A DNA stretch of 64,000 bases from Streptomyces marianii (GCF_005795905.1 NZ_VAWE01000001.1:1736001-1800000); one strand, 5' to 3'. Positions 34,279 through 43,865 are shown, numbered from the stretch's first letter. Translations and numbers: made by a program. Notes: generated from the sequence alone by a model not told the origin.

Positions 34279-34515
34279 GTGTTCGACCACGTCATCGGGC
34301 TGAGCCCCGAGGACGCCGCACGCTGGACCGATCTGGTCGAGCAGTCCCGACCAGTCCTTGAGAGCGACGGAATGGAGGCTGTCCAGACCCTCCTGGCCGA
34401 GCACGGTACGAGCATCATCCAAGCGATCGCAATCACCCGGGCGCTACTTGGGAATGCCGAGACACCGCTTCGAGTCGCCGTCGACATCGTGGCCACAAGC
34501 AAGGCCCGACAATAA
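34279..34515 (+). CDS. small hypothetical protein
   Basis: 78 residues from a GTG at 34279, with the very good site GGAGGAGG 6-8 bases upstream. It is predicted to be all helical: SPEDAARWTDLVEQSRPVLE, then EAVQTLLAEHGTSIIQAI. No family is recognised, and there is no membrane segment. The use of codons such as AGC, ATC and CGA is slightly less GC-biased than in neighbours. Confidence 0.6.
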   Translation: MFDHVIGLSPEDAARWTDLVEQSRPVLESDGMEAVQTLLAEHGTSIIQAIAITRALLGNAETPLRVAVDIVATSKARQ

Positions 34516-34606
34516 GTTCAGAGACGACGAGCGGTGCTCGGCTGCGATTTCCAGCGCCGGGGCAGGACGACGAACCCTTTGGCGTCCTTGGGTCTGGTGA
34601 CAGTCC

Positions 34607-35167
34607 TCAGGCGGGGTCCCCGGTCATCTCCGCGAGCTTGACGACGGTGTTCCAGTTGCGGGTCGTGGCGACGAGTCCCTTGCTCACGCTCGACCGGGCC
34701 AGCGCGTCGGCCAGCTTGGAGCGGCCGATTCCACCGGGTGTGTACAGGTACAGCGCACGTTCCCCGAGCCGGAAGTCCTCCGGCAGATGGGCGTCCAGGT
34801 CGACGCCTGCGAACCGGTCCGGGTCGACCCGCTCCGAGAAGTAGGTGACGTGCAGCTGCCTCCCCTCGAGCCGGCCGGCCGGGAAGGGGCATTCCTCGAC
34901 GACGGAGGCGAGGTACGGGCCGCCGCGGACGAGGCAGTCCACGGTGAAGCCGAAGCGCTCCTCGACGGCCCGTTCGATGCCGCGGGCGAGTGCGTCCTCG
35001 TCGTCCGTCTCGCTGGTGAACACGGCGTTGCCGCTCTGCAGGTAGGTGCGTACGTGGCCGTGGCCGAGGTCCGTCACCAGGCTGTGCAGGTCGGCCATCG
35101 GGACCTTGCGGTGGCCGCCGACGTTGATGCCGCGCAGCAGCGCGGCGTACGCGTGGGTCTTCGCCAT
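34607..35167 (-). CDS. DUF1697 family protein
   Basis: 186 residues from an ATG at 35167 (a GTG two codons earlier is possible). Family hallmarks are AYAALLRGINVGGHRKVPMA at the start, then TYLQSGNAVFTSE near residue 43 and a C-terminal GRSKLADALARS with TTRNWNTVVKLAEM. DUF1697 proteins are small cytoplasmic proteins of unknown function that are common in streptomycetes. Confidence 0.9.
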   Translation of the reverse strand: MAKTHAYAALLRGINVGGHRKVPMADLHSLVTDLGHGHVRTYLQSGNAVFTSETDDEDALARGIERAVEERFGFTVDCLVRGGPYLASVVEECPFPAGRLEGRQLHVTYFSERVDPDRFAGVDLDAHLPEDFRLGERALYLYTPGGIGRSKLADALARSSVSKGLVATTRNWNTVVKLAEMTGDPA

Positions 35168-35244
35168 GCGCACACCATAGGACGGCCGCCGCGCCCCGTG
35201 GGGGAGGGCACGGCGGCCGCCGGATCATACTGTCGGCCGGTCGG

Positions 35245-36447
35245 CTACTCGACGACCTTCAGCAGCTTGTTGGGCGTACCCTCGCTCGGGTTGCCGATCT
35301 TGTCGGGCGTGGCGCCGTCCGTCAGGGCCTTGGCGACCTGGTCCGGCGTGGCGTCCTGGTGCGCGGCGAGGTACACCGCGGCCGCGCCGACGACGTGCGG
35401 GGTCGCCATGGACGTGCCGGAGATGGTCTTGGTGCCCTCGTCACTGTCGTTCCAGGCGGAGGTGATGTCCGAGCCCGGGGCGTAGATGTCGACGACCGTG
35501 CCGAAGTTGGAGAAGTCGGACTGCTCGTCGTCCTTGGTCGAGGAGGCGACGGTGATGGCCTCCTCGACGCGGGAGGGAGAACCCTGGCCGGCGTCGCTGG
35601 ACTCGTTGCCCGCGGCGACGCCGAAGGTGACACCGGCGGCGATGGCCTTCTGCACGGCCTCGTCGAGCGCGGGGTCGGCACCTCCGCCGAGGCTCATGTT
35701 GGCCACGGAGGGTCCCTGGTGGTTCTTGGTGACCCAGTCGATGCCGGCGATGACCTGCTCGGTGGTGCCGGATCCGCTGTCGTCGAGCACGCGCACGGCG
35801 ACGATCTTCGCCTTCTTGGCGACGCCGTGGGAGGCGCCGGCGATGGTGCCCGCCACGTGGGTGCCGTGGCCGTTGCCGTCGTCGGCGGTCTCGTCGTTGT
35901 CGATGGCGTCGAAGCCGTGGCTGGCGCGGCCTTCGAAGTCCTTGTGCGTGATCCGGACCCCGGTGTCGATGACGTACGCCGTGACGCCCTCGCCGGCGCT
36001 GTCGGGGTAGGTGTACTTGCTGTCCCCGGCGGTGTCGGCCTGGTCGACGCGGTCGAGGCCCCACGAGGGCGGGTTGTCCTGGGTGGCGTTGACGGTGAAC
36101 TTCTTGTTCTGGACGACCTTGTCGACGGCCGGGTCGGCGGCGAGGCGCTTGGCCTCGGTCTCCGAAAGGCCACTGGCGGAGAAGCCGTTCACCGCCGAGC
36201 TGTAATTGCGCTGGAGCGAGCCGCCGTACTCCTCGGCGAGCTCCTTCTTGTCCGTCTTCTCGTCCAGCAGAACGATGTAGCTGCCGGCGACGGCGCCTTC
36301 GGCGTTCGCACCGTAGATCTTGCCCTCGGCGGGCACGGGGGCCGCGCCGGCGAACGAGGTGCTGAGGACGGTCACTCCGGCGGCGGCCGCAACGGCGGTT
36401 ATTGCCGCGGTCAGCTTCGTCCTGTTGGTGCGCTTGTGAGATGCCAT
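35245..36447 (-). CDS. secreted subtilisin-like serine protease (S8)
   Basis: 400 residues from an ATG at 36447. A signal peptide (basic MASHKRTNRTK, hydrophobic stretch, cleavage near AGAAPVP) is followed by an inhibitor-I9-type propeptide (SYIVLLDEKTDKKELAEEYG) and the peptidase domain. The catalytic triad is Asp161 (YVIDTGVRI), His197 (GHGTHVAGTIAG) and Ser346 (SGTSMATPH), with the oxyanion Asn281 (AAGNESS). It should be an extracellular protease matured by autoprocessing. A sigma-70-like promoter lies about 140 bases upstream. Confidence 0.95.
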   Translation of the reverse strand: MASHKRTNRTKLTAAITAVAAAAGVTVLSTSFAGAAPVPAEGKIYGANAEGAVAGSYIVLLDEKTDKKELAEEYGGSLQRNYSSAVNGFSASGLSETEAKRLAADPAVDKVVQNKKFTVNATQDNPPSWGLDRVDQADTAGDSKYTYPDSAGEGVTAYVIDTGVRITHKDFEGRASHGFDAIDNDETADDGNGHGTHVAGTIAGASHGVAKKAKIVAVRVLDDSGSGTTEQVIAGIDWVTKNHQGPSVANMSLGGGADPALDEAVQKAIAAGVTFGVAAGNESSDAGQGSPSRVEEAITVASSTKDDEQSDFSNFGTVVDIYAPGSDITSAWNDSDEGTKTISGTSMATPHVVGAAAVYLAAHQDATPDQVAKALTDGATPDKIGNPSEGTPNKLLKVVE

Positions 36448-36587
36448 GAAGAGGGGTTCTCCTCGTCATCATTTGTGGGGGGATTCGCTCCCGGAAGGAA
36501 AATCTCCGGGGCTGAGTCGAAACCCTGACCGATTGACGGGCTCAGATCAAGCCCTTCACTCAGGTGTGACTTGATCAACAAGAGTTT

Positions 36588-36616
36588 GTAATACGAAATC
36601 GGCCACGACTTCACAA
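36588..36616 (-). promoter_or_regulatory. sigma-70-type promoter of the subtilisin gene
   Basis: On the minus strand TTGTGA (36611-36616) is followed after 17 bases by TATTAC (36588-36593), a good -35/-10 pair for a vegetative streptomycete sigma factor. It would give a 5' leader of about 135 bases. A palindrome, CGACTT-CAC-AAGTCG, at 36606-36620 overlaps the -35 box and may be an operator. Confidence 0.6.
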
Positions 36617-36620
36617 GTCG

Positions 36621-37167
36621 GACCACCGCTCGAACTTCCCTCACAGGCAAGGAATTTCTGTCGAGGAAATGTGCTCATGCGGTAATCGTGGCGTGCCCCC
36701 GGGGAATACGGGTATACGCCGCCGCGCACGCCGGAGCACAGGGAAATCACGCGCCGGCAGATGGGCGGCACACCCGCGGGGAAGCGTGAACGGCCTTGCG
36801 GGGCGCGAGGATCGGCTCGATCCGAAAGGGAGGTTTACGCCCCTTCCGGCACGTGGGGCGCGAAAGCCGCGGAGCGAGCGGCAGGGACGCCGCTCCCGCG
36901 GGACGACGTGGTCATCCGGCGGTCACGGGGTGAAGACGGGACCGGACGCCGGCGACGCCCGCCCGGCCCACCGGGCCCTTTGCCGACGTCACGGACACGG
37001 CCGCGACCGGACGGGGCCCCTGACTGCCCGTCGACGTCTCCGGGGGCGACGACGGGCACGCGCACGGGGGCGCGGCGGGCACGAAGGTACAGCGGCACGT
37101 CAGACACGGCGGGCCTGCGGCCGAGTACCGTCACCCCCGCCCCGTCCACCGGCACGCGCCCTCAGGT
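36621..37167. other. intergenic, no gene recognised
   Basis: About 550 bp upstream of the protease promoter and downstream of the glycosyltransferase gene. No frame shows both a start and a protein-like sequence. No clear terminator stem was found. Confidence 0.5.
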
Positions 37168-38361
37168 CTACGGCAGTTCGGCCTCGATGAGGTCGGCGGC
37201 GCGGCGCGTACCGCCCTCCAGGCGCATCGAGCGGCGGATCTCCTCCAGACGTCGGGCCACCTCGGGGTCGCCCGACAGGGCGAGTACGGCATCCCTCAGG
37301 TTGTCCGCGGTGGCCTCCTCCATCGGCAGATGGCGGGCCACACCGAGCGAGGCGAGCATGTCGGCGTTGCCGAACTGGTCGACCGCCTGCGGGACCGCGA
37401 CCATGGGCGTGGCGGTGGCCAGCCCCTCCTGGCTGCCGCCCGCGCCGGCATGGGTGATGAAGGCGTCCGCCTGCCTGAGGATCGCCTGCTGCGGTACCCA
37501 GTCGTGCACCTCGATGTTCGCGGGCACACGGCCCAGTTCCGCCGGGTCCACGAACTTGCCGATCTGCAGCACCACATGCCACCCGGGCAGTTCGCCGAAG
37601 GCCTTCACGCACTCGCGGTAGAAGCCGGGCTGCTTGGTGAAAGCCGAGCCGAGGGAGACCAGCAGCACCTTCCCGGCGTCCGCGGGCCGTCGCCACTCCC
37701 CCTGCTCCGTGCGGTCGCCGTGGCAGGCACCGACGAAGGAGTGGACACCCTCGTCGACCCGCTCGGCGTTCGGCTGCAGCGCCCTGGGGATCAGCACCAG
37801 GGAGCGGGCCGGGCGGCCGACGAAGGGGTCGGGGTGGACACCGATCCCGTTCTCCGACAGCCAGGACGCGAACCGGGCGTAGTAGGCCCTGCCGCGTTCG
37901 GTGGCCCTTATCGCGGCGGTCATCGGCTCGCCGACCTCCTCCTCGTACCCCTCCCAGGCGACGAGGTTCGGCGAGAGGGAGATCGCGGGCACGCCCCAGC
38001 GATGGGCGAGGACGCGCGCGGGGTAGGAGGTGATGTCGTGCAGGACCAGGTCCGGCTCGTCCCCCGCGAACGCCTCGGCGAGCTGCGGCAGCGCCTGGAT
38101 CGCGTCGTCCAGGAACGGCTCGATGTGGTCGATCGGTTCGGTGCCCCAGGCCTCCGGATCGTCGTCGGTCGGCAGCGTGGAGTTCCACAGCACCGTTTCC
38201 GCACCCGTCGCGGAGACCTTCCCGGCGAAGGACGGCGGGATCGCGTAACTGACGCGGTACCCGCGGGCCACGAGTTCCCGGATCACTTCGATGCTCGGGT
38301 TCACGTGCCCGTGGGCGGCGATGGAGAACATGGCGATGTGGGTCCGCTTCGCTTCGGTCAT
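37168..38361 (-). CDS. OleD/MGT-type macrolide glycosyltransferase
   Basis: 397 residues, the size of OleD. The GT-B protein begins [20 protein letters not shown] with the conserved catalytic His region, followed by [20 protein letters not shown], and has the UDP-sugar-binding motif [20 protein letters not shown] followed by [15 protein letters not shown]. The match to the macrolide glycosyltransferase OleD of Streptomyces antibioticus is strong over the whole length. Such enzymes inactivate macrolides intracellularly with UDP-glucose. No macrolide gene cluster is nearby, so it is a stand-alone resistance or detoxification gene. A palindrome in its promoter suggests ligand-responsive repression. 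Confidence 0.92.
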   Translation of the reverse strand: MTEAKRTHIAMFSIAAHGHVNPSIEVIRELVARGYRVSYAIPPSFAGKVSATGAETVLWNSTLPTDDDPEAWGTEPIDHIEPFLDDAIQALPQLAEAFAGDEPDLVLHDITSYPARVLAHRWGVPAISLSPNLVAWEGYEEEVGEPMTAAIRATERGRAYYARFASWLSENGIGVHPDPFVGRPARSLVLIPRALQPNAERVDEGVHSFVGACHGDRTEQGEWRRPADAGKVLLVSLGSAFTKQPGFYRECVKAFGELPGWHVVLQIGKFVDPAELGRVPANIEVHDWVPQQAILRQADAFITHAGAGGSQEGLATATPMVAVPQAVDQFGNADMLASLGVARHLPMEEATADNLRDAVLALSGDPEVARRLEEIRRSMRLEGGTRRAADLIEAELP

Positions 38362-38367
38362 GCCCTC

Positions 38368-38397
38368 ACACTAAACGAGACGATACGTCTCGTGCAA
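38368..38397 (-). promoter_or_regulatory. promoter with operator palindrome, probably leaderless
   Basis: On the minus strand, TTGCAC (38392-38397), an 18-base spacer and TAGTGT (38368-38373) form a promoter. A perfect palindrome, ACGAGACG-ATA-CGTCTCGT (38375-38393), fills the spacer, a classic repressor site of the TetR type. The start codon (38361) is only 6 bases after the -10 box, so transcription would begin at or near the ATG, giving a leaderless mRNA. The cognate repressor is not adjacent. Confidence 0.65.
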
Positions 38398-38532
38398 TCT
38401 CGTTGCGGGCCGCCGCCTGACGCGGCATCAGTCGCGCCGGCAGCGGGCGGGCACCGGGTCGCCGTCCTCGGCCAACCGCTTCCTCGACGTCTCCCGGCCG
38501 ACCCCACCTGCGGGGATGCGAGAATTCGCGCC

Positions 38533-39384
38533 ATGGACGAGACACGCGCGCGGGAGGTGCTGGCGGCGGCCGGACTGCCGCGGACCGCGGAGCTGCTGGC
38601 GCTCGGCGAGAACGCGGTGTTCGCGGCCGGGGGCACCGTGGTGAGGATCGGACGGAGCGCCGAACTGCTGGAACGCGCGGAGCGCGAGCTGGCGGTGTCC
38701 GAGTGGCTGGAAGCCGAGGGTGTCCCGGCGGTACGGGCCGCGGAGCCGGAGGCACGGCTGGTCGAGGGCCATCCGGTGACAATGTGGCACCGGCTGCCCG
38801 AGGCGGTGCGCCCTGCGCAGCCACGTGATCTGGCGCCGCTGCTGCGCCGGGTACACAGGCTGCCGGAGGCGCCGTTCGCGCTGCCGGGGCGGGAACTGCT
38901 CGGGGGTGTGGAGCGCTGGCTGCGGCTGGCGGGCGACGCGATCGACCCGGCGGACGCGGCCTGTCTGCGGGACCGCCGGGACCGCTTCGCGGCCGCGGCC
39001 GCCGCACTGACGCCGCACCTGCCGCGCGGGCCGATCCACGGCGACGCGCTCCCCCGCAACGTGCTCGTCGGGCCCGACGGTCCGGTCCTCGTCGACCTGG
39101 AGACCTTCTCCTCCGACCTGCGCGAGCACGACCTCGTCGTGCTGGCTCTCGCGCGCGACCGCTACGGGCTCGACCCGGCGGCGTACGACGCGTTCACCGA
39201 CGCCTACGGGTGGGACGTCCGCGCGTGGGACGGCTGCGCGGTCCTGCGCGGCGCCCGGGAGACGGCGAGCTGCGCCTGGGTGGCGCAGCACGCTCCCGCG
39301 AACCCCCGTGCCCTCGCCGAGTTCCGCCGCCGCGTCGCGTCGCTGCGCGCGGACGACCCCGAGGTGCGCTGGTACCCGTTCTGA
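38533..39384 (+). CDS. aminoglycoside phosphotransferase-like kinase (APH family)
   Basis: 283 residues from an ATG at 38533. The kinase fold has TVVRIGRSAELLERAERELA (Lys/Arg-containing N-lobe), the catalytic loop PIHGDALPRNVLVGPDG (H-G-D-x-x-x-x-N, near residue 165) and the metal-binding LVDLETFSSD. The normal DFG-like D is present in VDLE. The family phosphorylates antibiotics, sugars or other small molecules; no specific substrate can be assigned. It is divergent from the glycosyltransferase, with 171 bases between starts. Confidence 0.85.
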   Translation: MDETRAREVLAAAGLPRTAELLALGENAVFAAGGTVVRIGRSAELLERAERELAVSEWLEAEGVPAVRAAEPEARLVEGHPVTMWHRLPEAVRPAQPRDLAPLLRRVHRLPEAPFALPGRELLGGVERWLRLAGDAIDPADAACLRDRRDRFAAAAAALTPHLPRGPIHGDALPRNVLVGPDGPVLVDLETFSSDLREHDLVVLALARDRYGLDPAAYDAFTDAYGWDVRAWDGCAVLRGARETASCAWVAQHAPANPRALAEFRRRVASLRADDPEVRWYPF

Positions 39385-39461
39385 CGCTCCCCGCTCCTCG
39401 GCTGCGGGCCGGCCGGCACGGAGGCTAGGTTCCGCCCGTCAAGGAGCGGCGTCCGGTGCAC

Positions 39462-39525
39462 GGGGCCTCCCCAGGCCCTCCGGCCGAGGGGGTGGGGCCT
39501 CCCCCGGCCCTCCCGGGCCGAGGGG
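39462..39525. repeat. about 32-bp tandem duplication
   Basis: Two copies of a unit starting GGGGCCTCCCC and ending GGCCGAGGGG, at 39462-39492 and 39494-39525, lie between the convergent phosphotransferase and exonuclease genes. They can fold into stem-loops and may act as terminators. The remaining bases of this gap hold no gene. Confidence 0.75.
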
Positions 39526-39655
39526 AAGAACGCAAGGCGCCGGATCGACCTCGTAGTGGGCCTACTCGGTTGATCCGGCAACGCCGCGAGTCGCCGTGCC
39601 GGGCACCGCGACGGGACGAACGTCGCCTGACGCGGCACCAGCGAACCCGCCCGGG

Positions 39656-40369
39656 TCACGGGCTCCGCGGGATGACCGGCCAGGCCGACTCGACGACCGC
39701 CGTCGGATTCGTGGTCCGCCTCAGGTATTCCTGCAGTGAGGCCGACTGCGCGGCAGCCGCGCGCACCTGGAGCTCGTGCAGGGCCGTCAGGGACATCCTC
39801 CCGACGGGCCGGTGCCGCTCGCCCATGCGCCGCACCACGCGAGCCGCGGCCACCGCGTCCGCCCTGGCATCGTGCGCGTCCTCGAGCGGAACGCCGTAGT
39901 GCGCACACAGTGCGTGCAGGGCGCGTTTGCCCTTGCGGTACTTGTCGACGTGCTTGTCGATCACCAGGGGGTCGACGACCGGCACGGGCGCGGTTCCCAG
40001 CCGCTCGGTGACCGACTCCAGCCCGTAGCGCCGGCATTCGCGGTCCAGCAGCGACAGGTCGTAGCGCGCGTTCATCACGACCAGCGGGGTCCCCGAGCGC
40101 AGGACCCCGGCAACGGCCTCCGCGATGTCCTCGATCGCGGACGCGGCCGGAACTCCGTGCTCGCGGGCATGGGCCGTGGAGACGCCGTGGATCGCGGAGG
40201 CCTGTTCGGGTATCACGACCCCGGGATCGAGCAGCCAGGTCCGTTCCTCCGAGACGTCCCCGGCCGGCTCCAGTCGCACGACCGCCGCGGTGACGACGCG
40301 GTCGGTCTCGACGTCCGTACCGGTGGTCTCCAGGTCGAAGGCCGCCAGGGGCCCGGTGATCCAGCTCAT
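39656..40369 (-). CDS. DEDDh 3'-5' exonuclease (DnaQ-like)
   Basis: 237 residues from an ATG at 40369. The exonuclease motifs are ExoI LAAFDLETTGTD (Asp and Glu), ExoII VVMNARYDLSLLDRE (Asp) and ExoIII DAHDARADAVAAARV (His and Asp), typical of the epsilon-subunit/RNase T superfamily. Stand-alone actinobacterial members are likely to trim DNA or RNA ends. It is followed by no partner gene. The 312 bp upstream (40370-40681) hold no gene. Confidence 0.9.
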   Translation of the reverse strand: MSWITGPLAAFDLETTGTDVETDRVVTAAVVRLEPAGDVSEERTWLLDPGVVIPEQASAIHGVSTAHAREHGVPAASAIEDIAEAVAGVLRSGTPLVVMNARYDLSLLDRECRRYGLESVTERLGTAPVPVVDPLVIDKHVDKYRKGKRALHALCAHYGVPLEDAHDARADAVAAARVVRRMGERHRPVGRMSLTALHELQVRAAAAQSASLQEYLRRTTNPTAVVESAWPVIPRSP

Positions 40370-40681
40370 CCCGCGACACCCGCTCCGGAACGGACCGCGG
40401 CCCGGCACCCGGCGACGGAACGAGACGTCCGGGGCACGTCGTCCGTGCCGACCGCCGTCACGGTCCGCGCCGGGAGCGGGTCCGTGCCCGTCGTCTCCGG
40501 AGCGGAGCCCACCGGTGGCTCGCGGTGCCAGGTCATCGTCCCCCCCCTTGTCGGTCCTGCTGACCGAGAAACACTCGCACGCGGCACTGACAGTCCCTCC
40601 ACCGGGCCGTCCGCGACGTCCCGCCCCGTGGACGTTCCCCGGGCCACCGGCGCACCCGGCCGGCCCCGGGACGCGGCCCGT

Positions 40682-41926
40682 TCAGGACACCGGCCGGGAG
40701 TCCGCCCAGACCGACTCGAACTCCTCACGGTAGGTCTGGAACAGCCCGTGCTCGGTTTCCTGGCCGGATGTCACCACCGACCGGCCCCCGCCGCGCAGGA
40801 CGAGCACCGGCGCCTCCATGCCGCGGGCCCGCCGGAGGTACGTCTGGACGACGGCGAGCCCGTCCGCCCCGTCCCCGTCGACGAGATAGGCGGTGAAGCG
40901 CGGGGTCTCGTCGAAGACGTGGATCTCGAACGCCCCGGGGTCGCGGAGCCGCGACCGCACCCGCCGCATGTGGAGGATGTTCATCTCCACCGCCCGGCTC
41001 AGCTCCCCCTTGCGCAGCCCGAGTTCGCGCTCGCGGCGCTTCACCGCGCTGCTCGCCGGATTGAGGAAGAGCAGCCGCACCCGGCAGCCGGATTCCGCCA
41101 ACCGCACCAGCCGGCGTCCGGAGAAGTTCTGCACCAGCAGATTGAGGCCTATGCCGACGGCGTCGAGGCGCCGTGCGCCCCCGAACAGGTCCTCCGCCGG
41201 AAGCTGCCGCTGCAGCCGCACGCGGTCGGGGTGGATGGAGACCACGTCCGCGTACCGGTCCCCCACCAGGTCCTCGACCGCGTCGACCGGGAGCCGGTCG
41301 GCGGACGGCACGCCGGCGCCGCTGCCGAGGATCTCCAGCAGCCGCGCCGAGGCCCGTTCGGCCTGGGCCAGCACCGTCTCGTTGAGCGCCCGGTTGCGGG
41401 AGACGACGTTCCGCGCGACCTCCAGCTCGTCCAGCGCCAGTTCCACGTCGCGCCGGTCGTCGAAGTACGGTTCGAAGCAGGGCCAGTGCTGGACCATCAG
41501 TTCCCGCAGCTGCGGCAGCGTGAGGAAGCTGAGGACGTTGTCGTCGGCGGGGTCCAGCAGGTAGCCCTTGCGCCGGCTGACCTCCCGTACCGCGACGGCG
41601 CGCTGCACCCACTCCTGCCCGGCCGGTCCCGCCGCGGCGACGACCCATTCCTCGCCGTGCACGGGTTCGTAGATGGGCCTCAGCACCGCGGCCACGACGG
41701 CACGCAGCCGCTGCTCGACCAGATTCAGCCAGATGTACGCCCGCCCGGCCCGCTGCGCGCGGGTGCGCACCTCGCTCCAGGCGTCCGCGCTCCAGTCCAG
41801 TTCGGGTCCGATCTCGGATCCCGTGTCCACCGGCCGGGCCAGGGAGACGGCGCCCGGCGGCGCGTCGGAGGAGTCCCCGTCGTGACCCGTGTCACCTGGG
41901 GGTAGCTCAAGCCCTCCCGAGCTCAC
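40682..41926 (-). CDS. SAV2148-type HEPN domain protein
   Basis: 414 residues from a GTG at 41926. It is very similar to the streptomycete SAV2148 family: SSGGLELPPGD at the N-terminus, AYIWLNLVEQRLRAVVAAVL in the helical HEPN-like part, and FGGARRLDAVGIGLNLLVQN and SGCRVRLLFLNPASSAVKRR in the second half. HEPN domains often act as RNases in toxin-antitoxin and defence systems, but this family is part of the conserved Streptomyces core and has no proven role. The upstream frame extends to 41971, but homologues start with SSGGLE. Confidence 0.85.
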   Translation of the reverse strand: MSSGGLELPPGDTGHDGDSSDAPPGAVSLARPVDTGSEIGPELDWSADAWSEVRTRAQRAGRAYIWLNLVEQRLRAVVAAVLRPIYEPVHGEEWVVAAAGPAGQEWVQRAVAVREVSRRKGYLLDPADDNVLSFLTLPQLRELMVQHWPCFEPYFDDRRDVELALDELEVARNVVSRNRALNETVLAQAERASARLLEILGSGAGVPSADRLPVDAVEDLVGDRYADVVSIHPDRVRLQRQLPAEDLFGGARRLDAVGIGLNLLVQNFSGRRLVRLAESGCRVRLLFLNPASSAVKRRERELGLRKGELSRAVEMNILHMRRVRSRLRDPGAFEIHVFDETPRFTAYLVDGDGADGLAVVQTYLRRARGMEAPVLVLRGGGRSVVTSGQETEHGLFQTYREEFESVWADSRPVS

Positions 41927-42025
41927 CCGCGCACCGCCTTCTGCTCCCGCACACCCGTCTGCAACGATCAAGGAAGGGTACTCCGGGAGCGGGACGCGGT
42001 GCAGCAGGATCCACAGGCTCTTCGC

Positions 42026-42898
42026 TCAACTCCCCTCCGGGGGCGCACCGTTCTGGTCCGCGAGGTCGGCCGGGGTGAGCGGATTCATAGCCGTGACGTC
42101 CCTGGGCGCGAGCTGGAAGCCCTGCCAGTGGACGGGCATCGGCTGCCGATCCTCGTCCGGGCGACATGGTGGTAGCCGATGTGGACCCACACGACCGGGT
42201 CGGTGAGCGTCTCGCCGTTGACCCATCCGTCCACGCTGTCGGGCGTGTTCCGGCCGCAGTCGAGGGTGTTGTTGCCGGCGCACGCTCACAGGCGCGGTTC
42301 TGGGTGAAGCAGACGTCGTGGCGGGTGTAAGACCGCCCGGCGTGCCTGGCGGTCGGGCCGGGCACGATCTCGTAACTGCGGCCGTGGCCGACGGCGTTGC
42401 GGCCCTTCGCGCTGACCACGCGCCACCAGCGCATGGCCCGGGCGTCCCCGGCCAGTTCCCTGGTGACGGGGGTCCGGGTGGTCCTGGTCGTGGGGCTCCC
42501 CTGGGCGGGGGCGGGGTGGGGCCCGCCGCCGGTACCGCTCCGGCCGTGGCGGGGCCGGCCGCGTTCAGCGCGCCGCCGAGCAGCACGGCGGCGGCCGCCA
42601 TGGAGGCGGCCCTCCGGGGGCGCGCACCCGGGCTCGGCGCTCCGGGGCGGATTCGGCACCGGCCGCGGAGCCCCGGGGGGCGGTTTCGGCACCGGCCGCG
42701 GAGCTCCGGGGGCCTTCCGGGCCGGTGCCGTCTTCCGGGTCGGCGACGGCCGCGGGCGTGGTCCGGGAAACGGCCCGCCGGCAGGGTCCCTTCGCCCACC
42801 GCCGGGGCGGCGGCACCACCCGGCGGCTCGGCTCCCGGGCCGCCGGCCCGGCCGGGCCGCCCGCGGGCATCCGGATGTCCGTTCCTGTCCGTGCGCAT
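42026..42898 (-). pseudogene. copper amine oxidase remnant: signal region fused to C-terminus
   Basis: The minus strand first has a signal-like part (RRAASMAAAAVLLGGALNAA, about 42560-42615) and then, with the whole middle missing, the C-terminus of a copper amine oxidase spread over three frames: RWWRVVSAKGRNAVGHGRSY with HDVCFTQNRAC; then NNTLDCGRNTPDSVDGWV and VWVHIGYHHVAR; then DEDRQPMPVHWQGFQLAPRD and VTAMNPLTPAD. At least two small indels (near 42283 and 42168) separate these. The topaquinone Tyr region is absent. It cannot be functional. Confidence 0.75.
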
Positions 42899-42907
42899 GC
42901 GAACCCC

Positions 42908-43736
42908 TCAGCCGGGCGGCGCGACGACGGCTGCGCGGGCGCTCAGGTCGACGGCGAGGTTCCTCGTGTCGATCCACGGCCCGCCGGTGATCCCGGCGAC
43001 GACGCGCACGCACCGGTGCACGCCGCAGGAGCGGAGTCCGGGCGGCACCCGGGCCCCGCGCTCCTTGCGGTACGCGTAGCCGCTGGGGGTGAGCGGCGCG
43101 GGCGTGGTCAGGCCCGCGCCGGTGGCGTCCCGGTGGTCCGCCCGGAGCCCTGCGCCGTGCGGACTCGCGAGGATCATCTCGACCTCCCGGAGTTCCGCCC
43201 GGACCCGGGAGGGCTGCACACCCTGCCTGGCGTCGCGGCTCTCGAACTTCCCGCCCGTGACGTCGACGGTCGCCGTGACGAGCCGGTCGGTGCGGTAGTC
43301 GTAGTACGAGACGACCGCGCGGAGCGGCGGAGCGGCGGAGCGGCGGAGCGGCGGAGCGGGCCTCGGATGGCAGAGATTCGGCCAGATCGGTGGTGAGGTG
43401 CTGCGGGCCCGGGCCTCCGGCCGCGTTCAGGGCGGTGCGCGCCGCGGGAGCGGCGGCGAGCCGCCGGGCGCGCTCCGGTTCGTCGTCGGTGAGCGGATCG
43501 CGTCCCGTGGCCCCGCCTCCCCTCCGCGGGGGCCGCCGCGACGACGCCGGGTCCGGGCGGGGGAGGGCCGCCCCCGCTCCCGGGCGCCCGCTCCCCGGCA
43601 GAGGCCGGAGCACCGGGGCCCGCCCGGGCGCCCGCCGGGTCGGGCAGGGTGACGGCGACCACCGCGGCCGTGCCCGTCACCGCAATGGCGGTGCCTGCCA
43701 CCGGCTTCCCCAGGTGGCCGCGCATCAATGTGCGCA
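42908..43736 (-). pseudogene. N-terminal part of an amine-oxidase-like secreted protein, frameshifted
   Basis: The start (MRGHLGKPVAGTAIAVTGTA) resembles a signal peptide. Frame changes follow: DPLTDDEPERARRLAAAPAA and GPGPQHLTTDLAE are in one frame, while RAVVSYYDYRTDRLVTATVD, EVEMILASPHGAGLRAD, GYAYRKERGARVPPGLRSCG and GPWIDTRNLAVDLSARAAVV are in another, ending at 42908. The second change lies at an 8-bp microsatellite (43322-43361). The N-terminal domains match actinobacterial primary-amine (tyramine) oxidases. With the downstream fragment it may be the debris of one or two such genes. Confidence 0.65.
43322..43361. repeat. 8-bp microsatellite, about 4.6 copies
   Basis: GAGCGGCG is repeated four times in tandem with a partial fifth copy. 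Since 8 is not a multiple of three, gain or loss of a unit shifts the reading frame of the amine-oxidase-like gene exactly where its two coding frames meet. Confidence 0.9.
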
Positions 43737-43865
43737 CTTTTCCACCCTCGTACCCGTGGTCACCCGGTAGGACGGTGGTAAGTCCTAGGAGGTTGCCCAA
43801 CTTTCGGGGAGGATCTGGCCGAAGAGGTCCCCAGCACCCGGATCAGAAGTGGAAGAGTCTTATCT

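Noticed and set aside
36411..36650. 79-codon ORF upstream of the subtilisin gene
   Set aside because: It spans the promoter and 5' leader of the protease and has no ribosome site.
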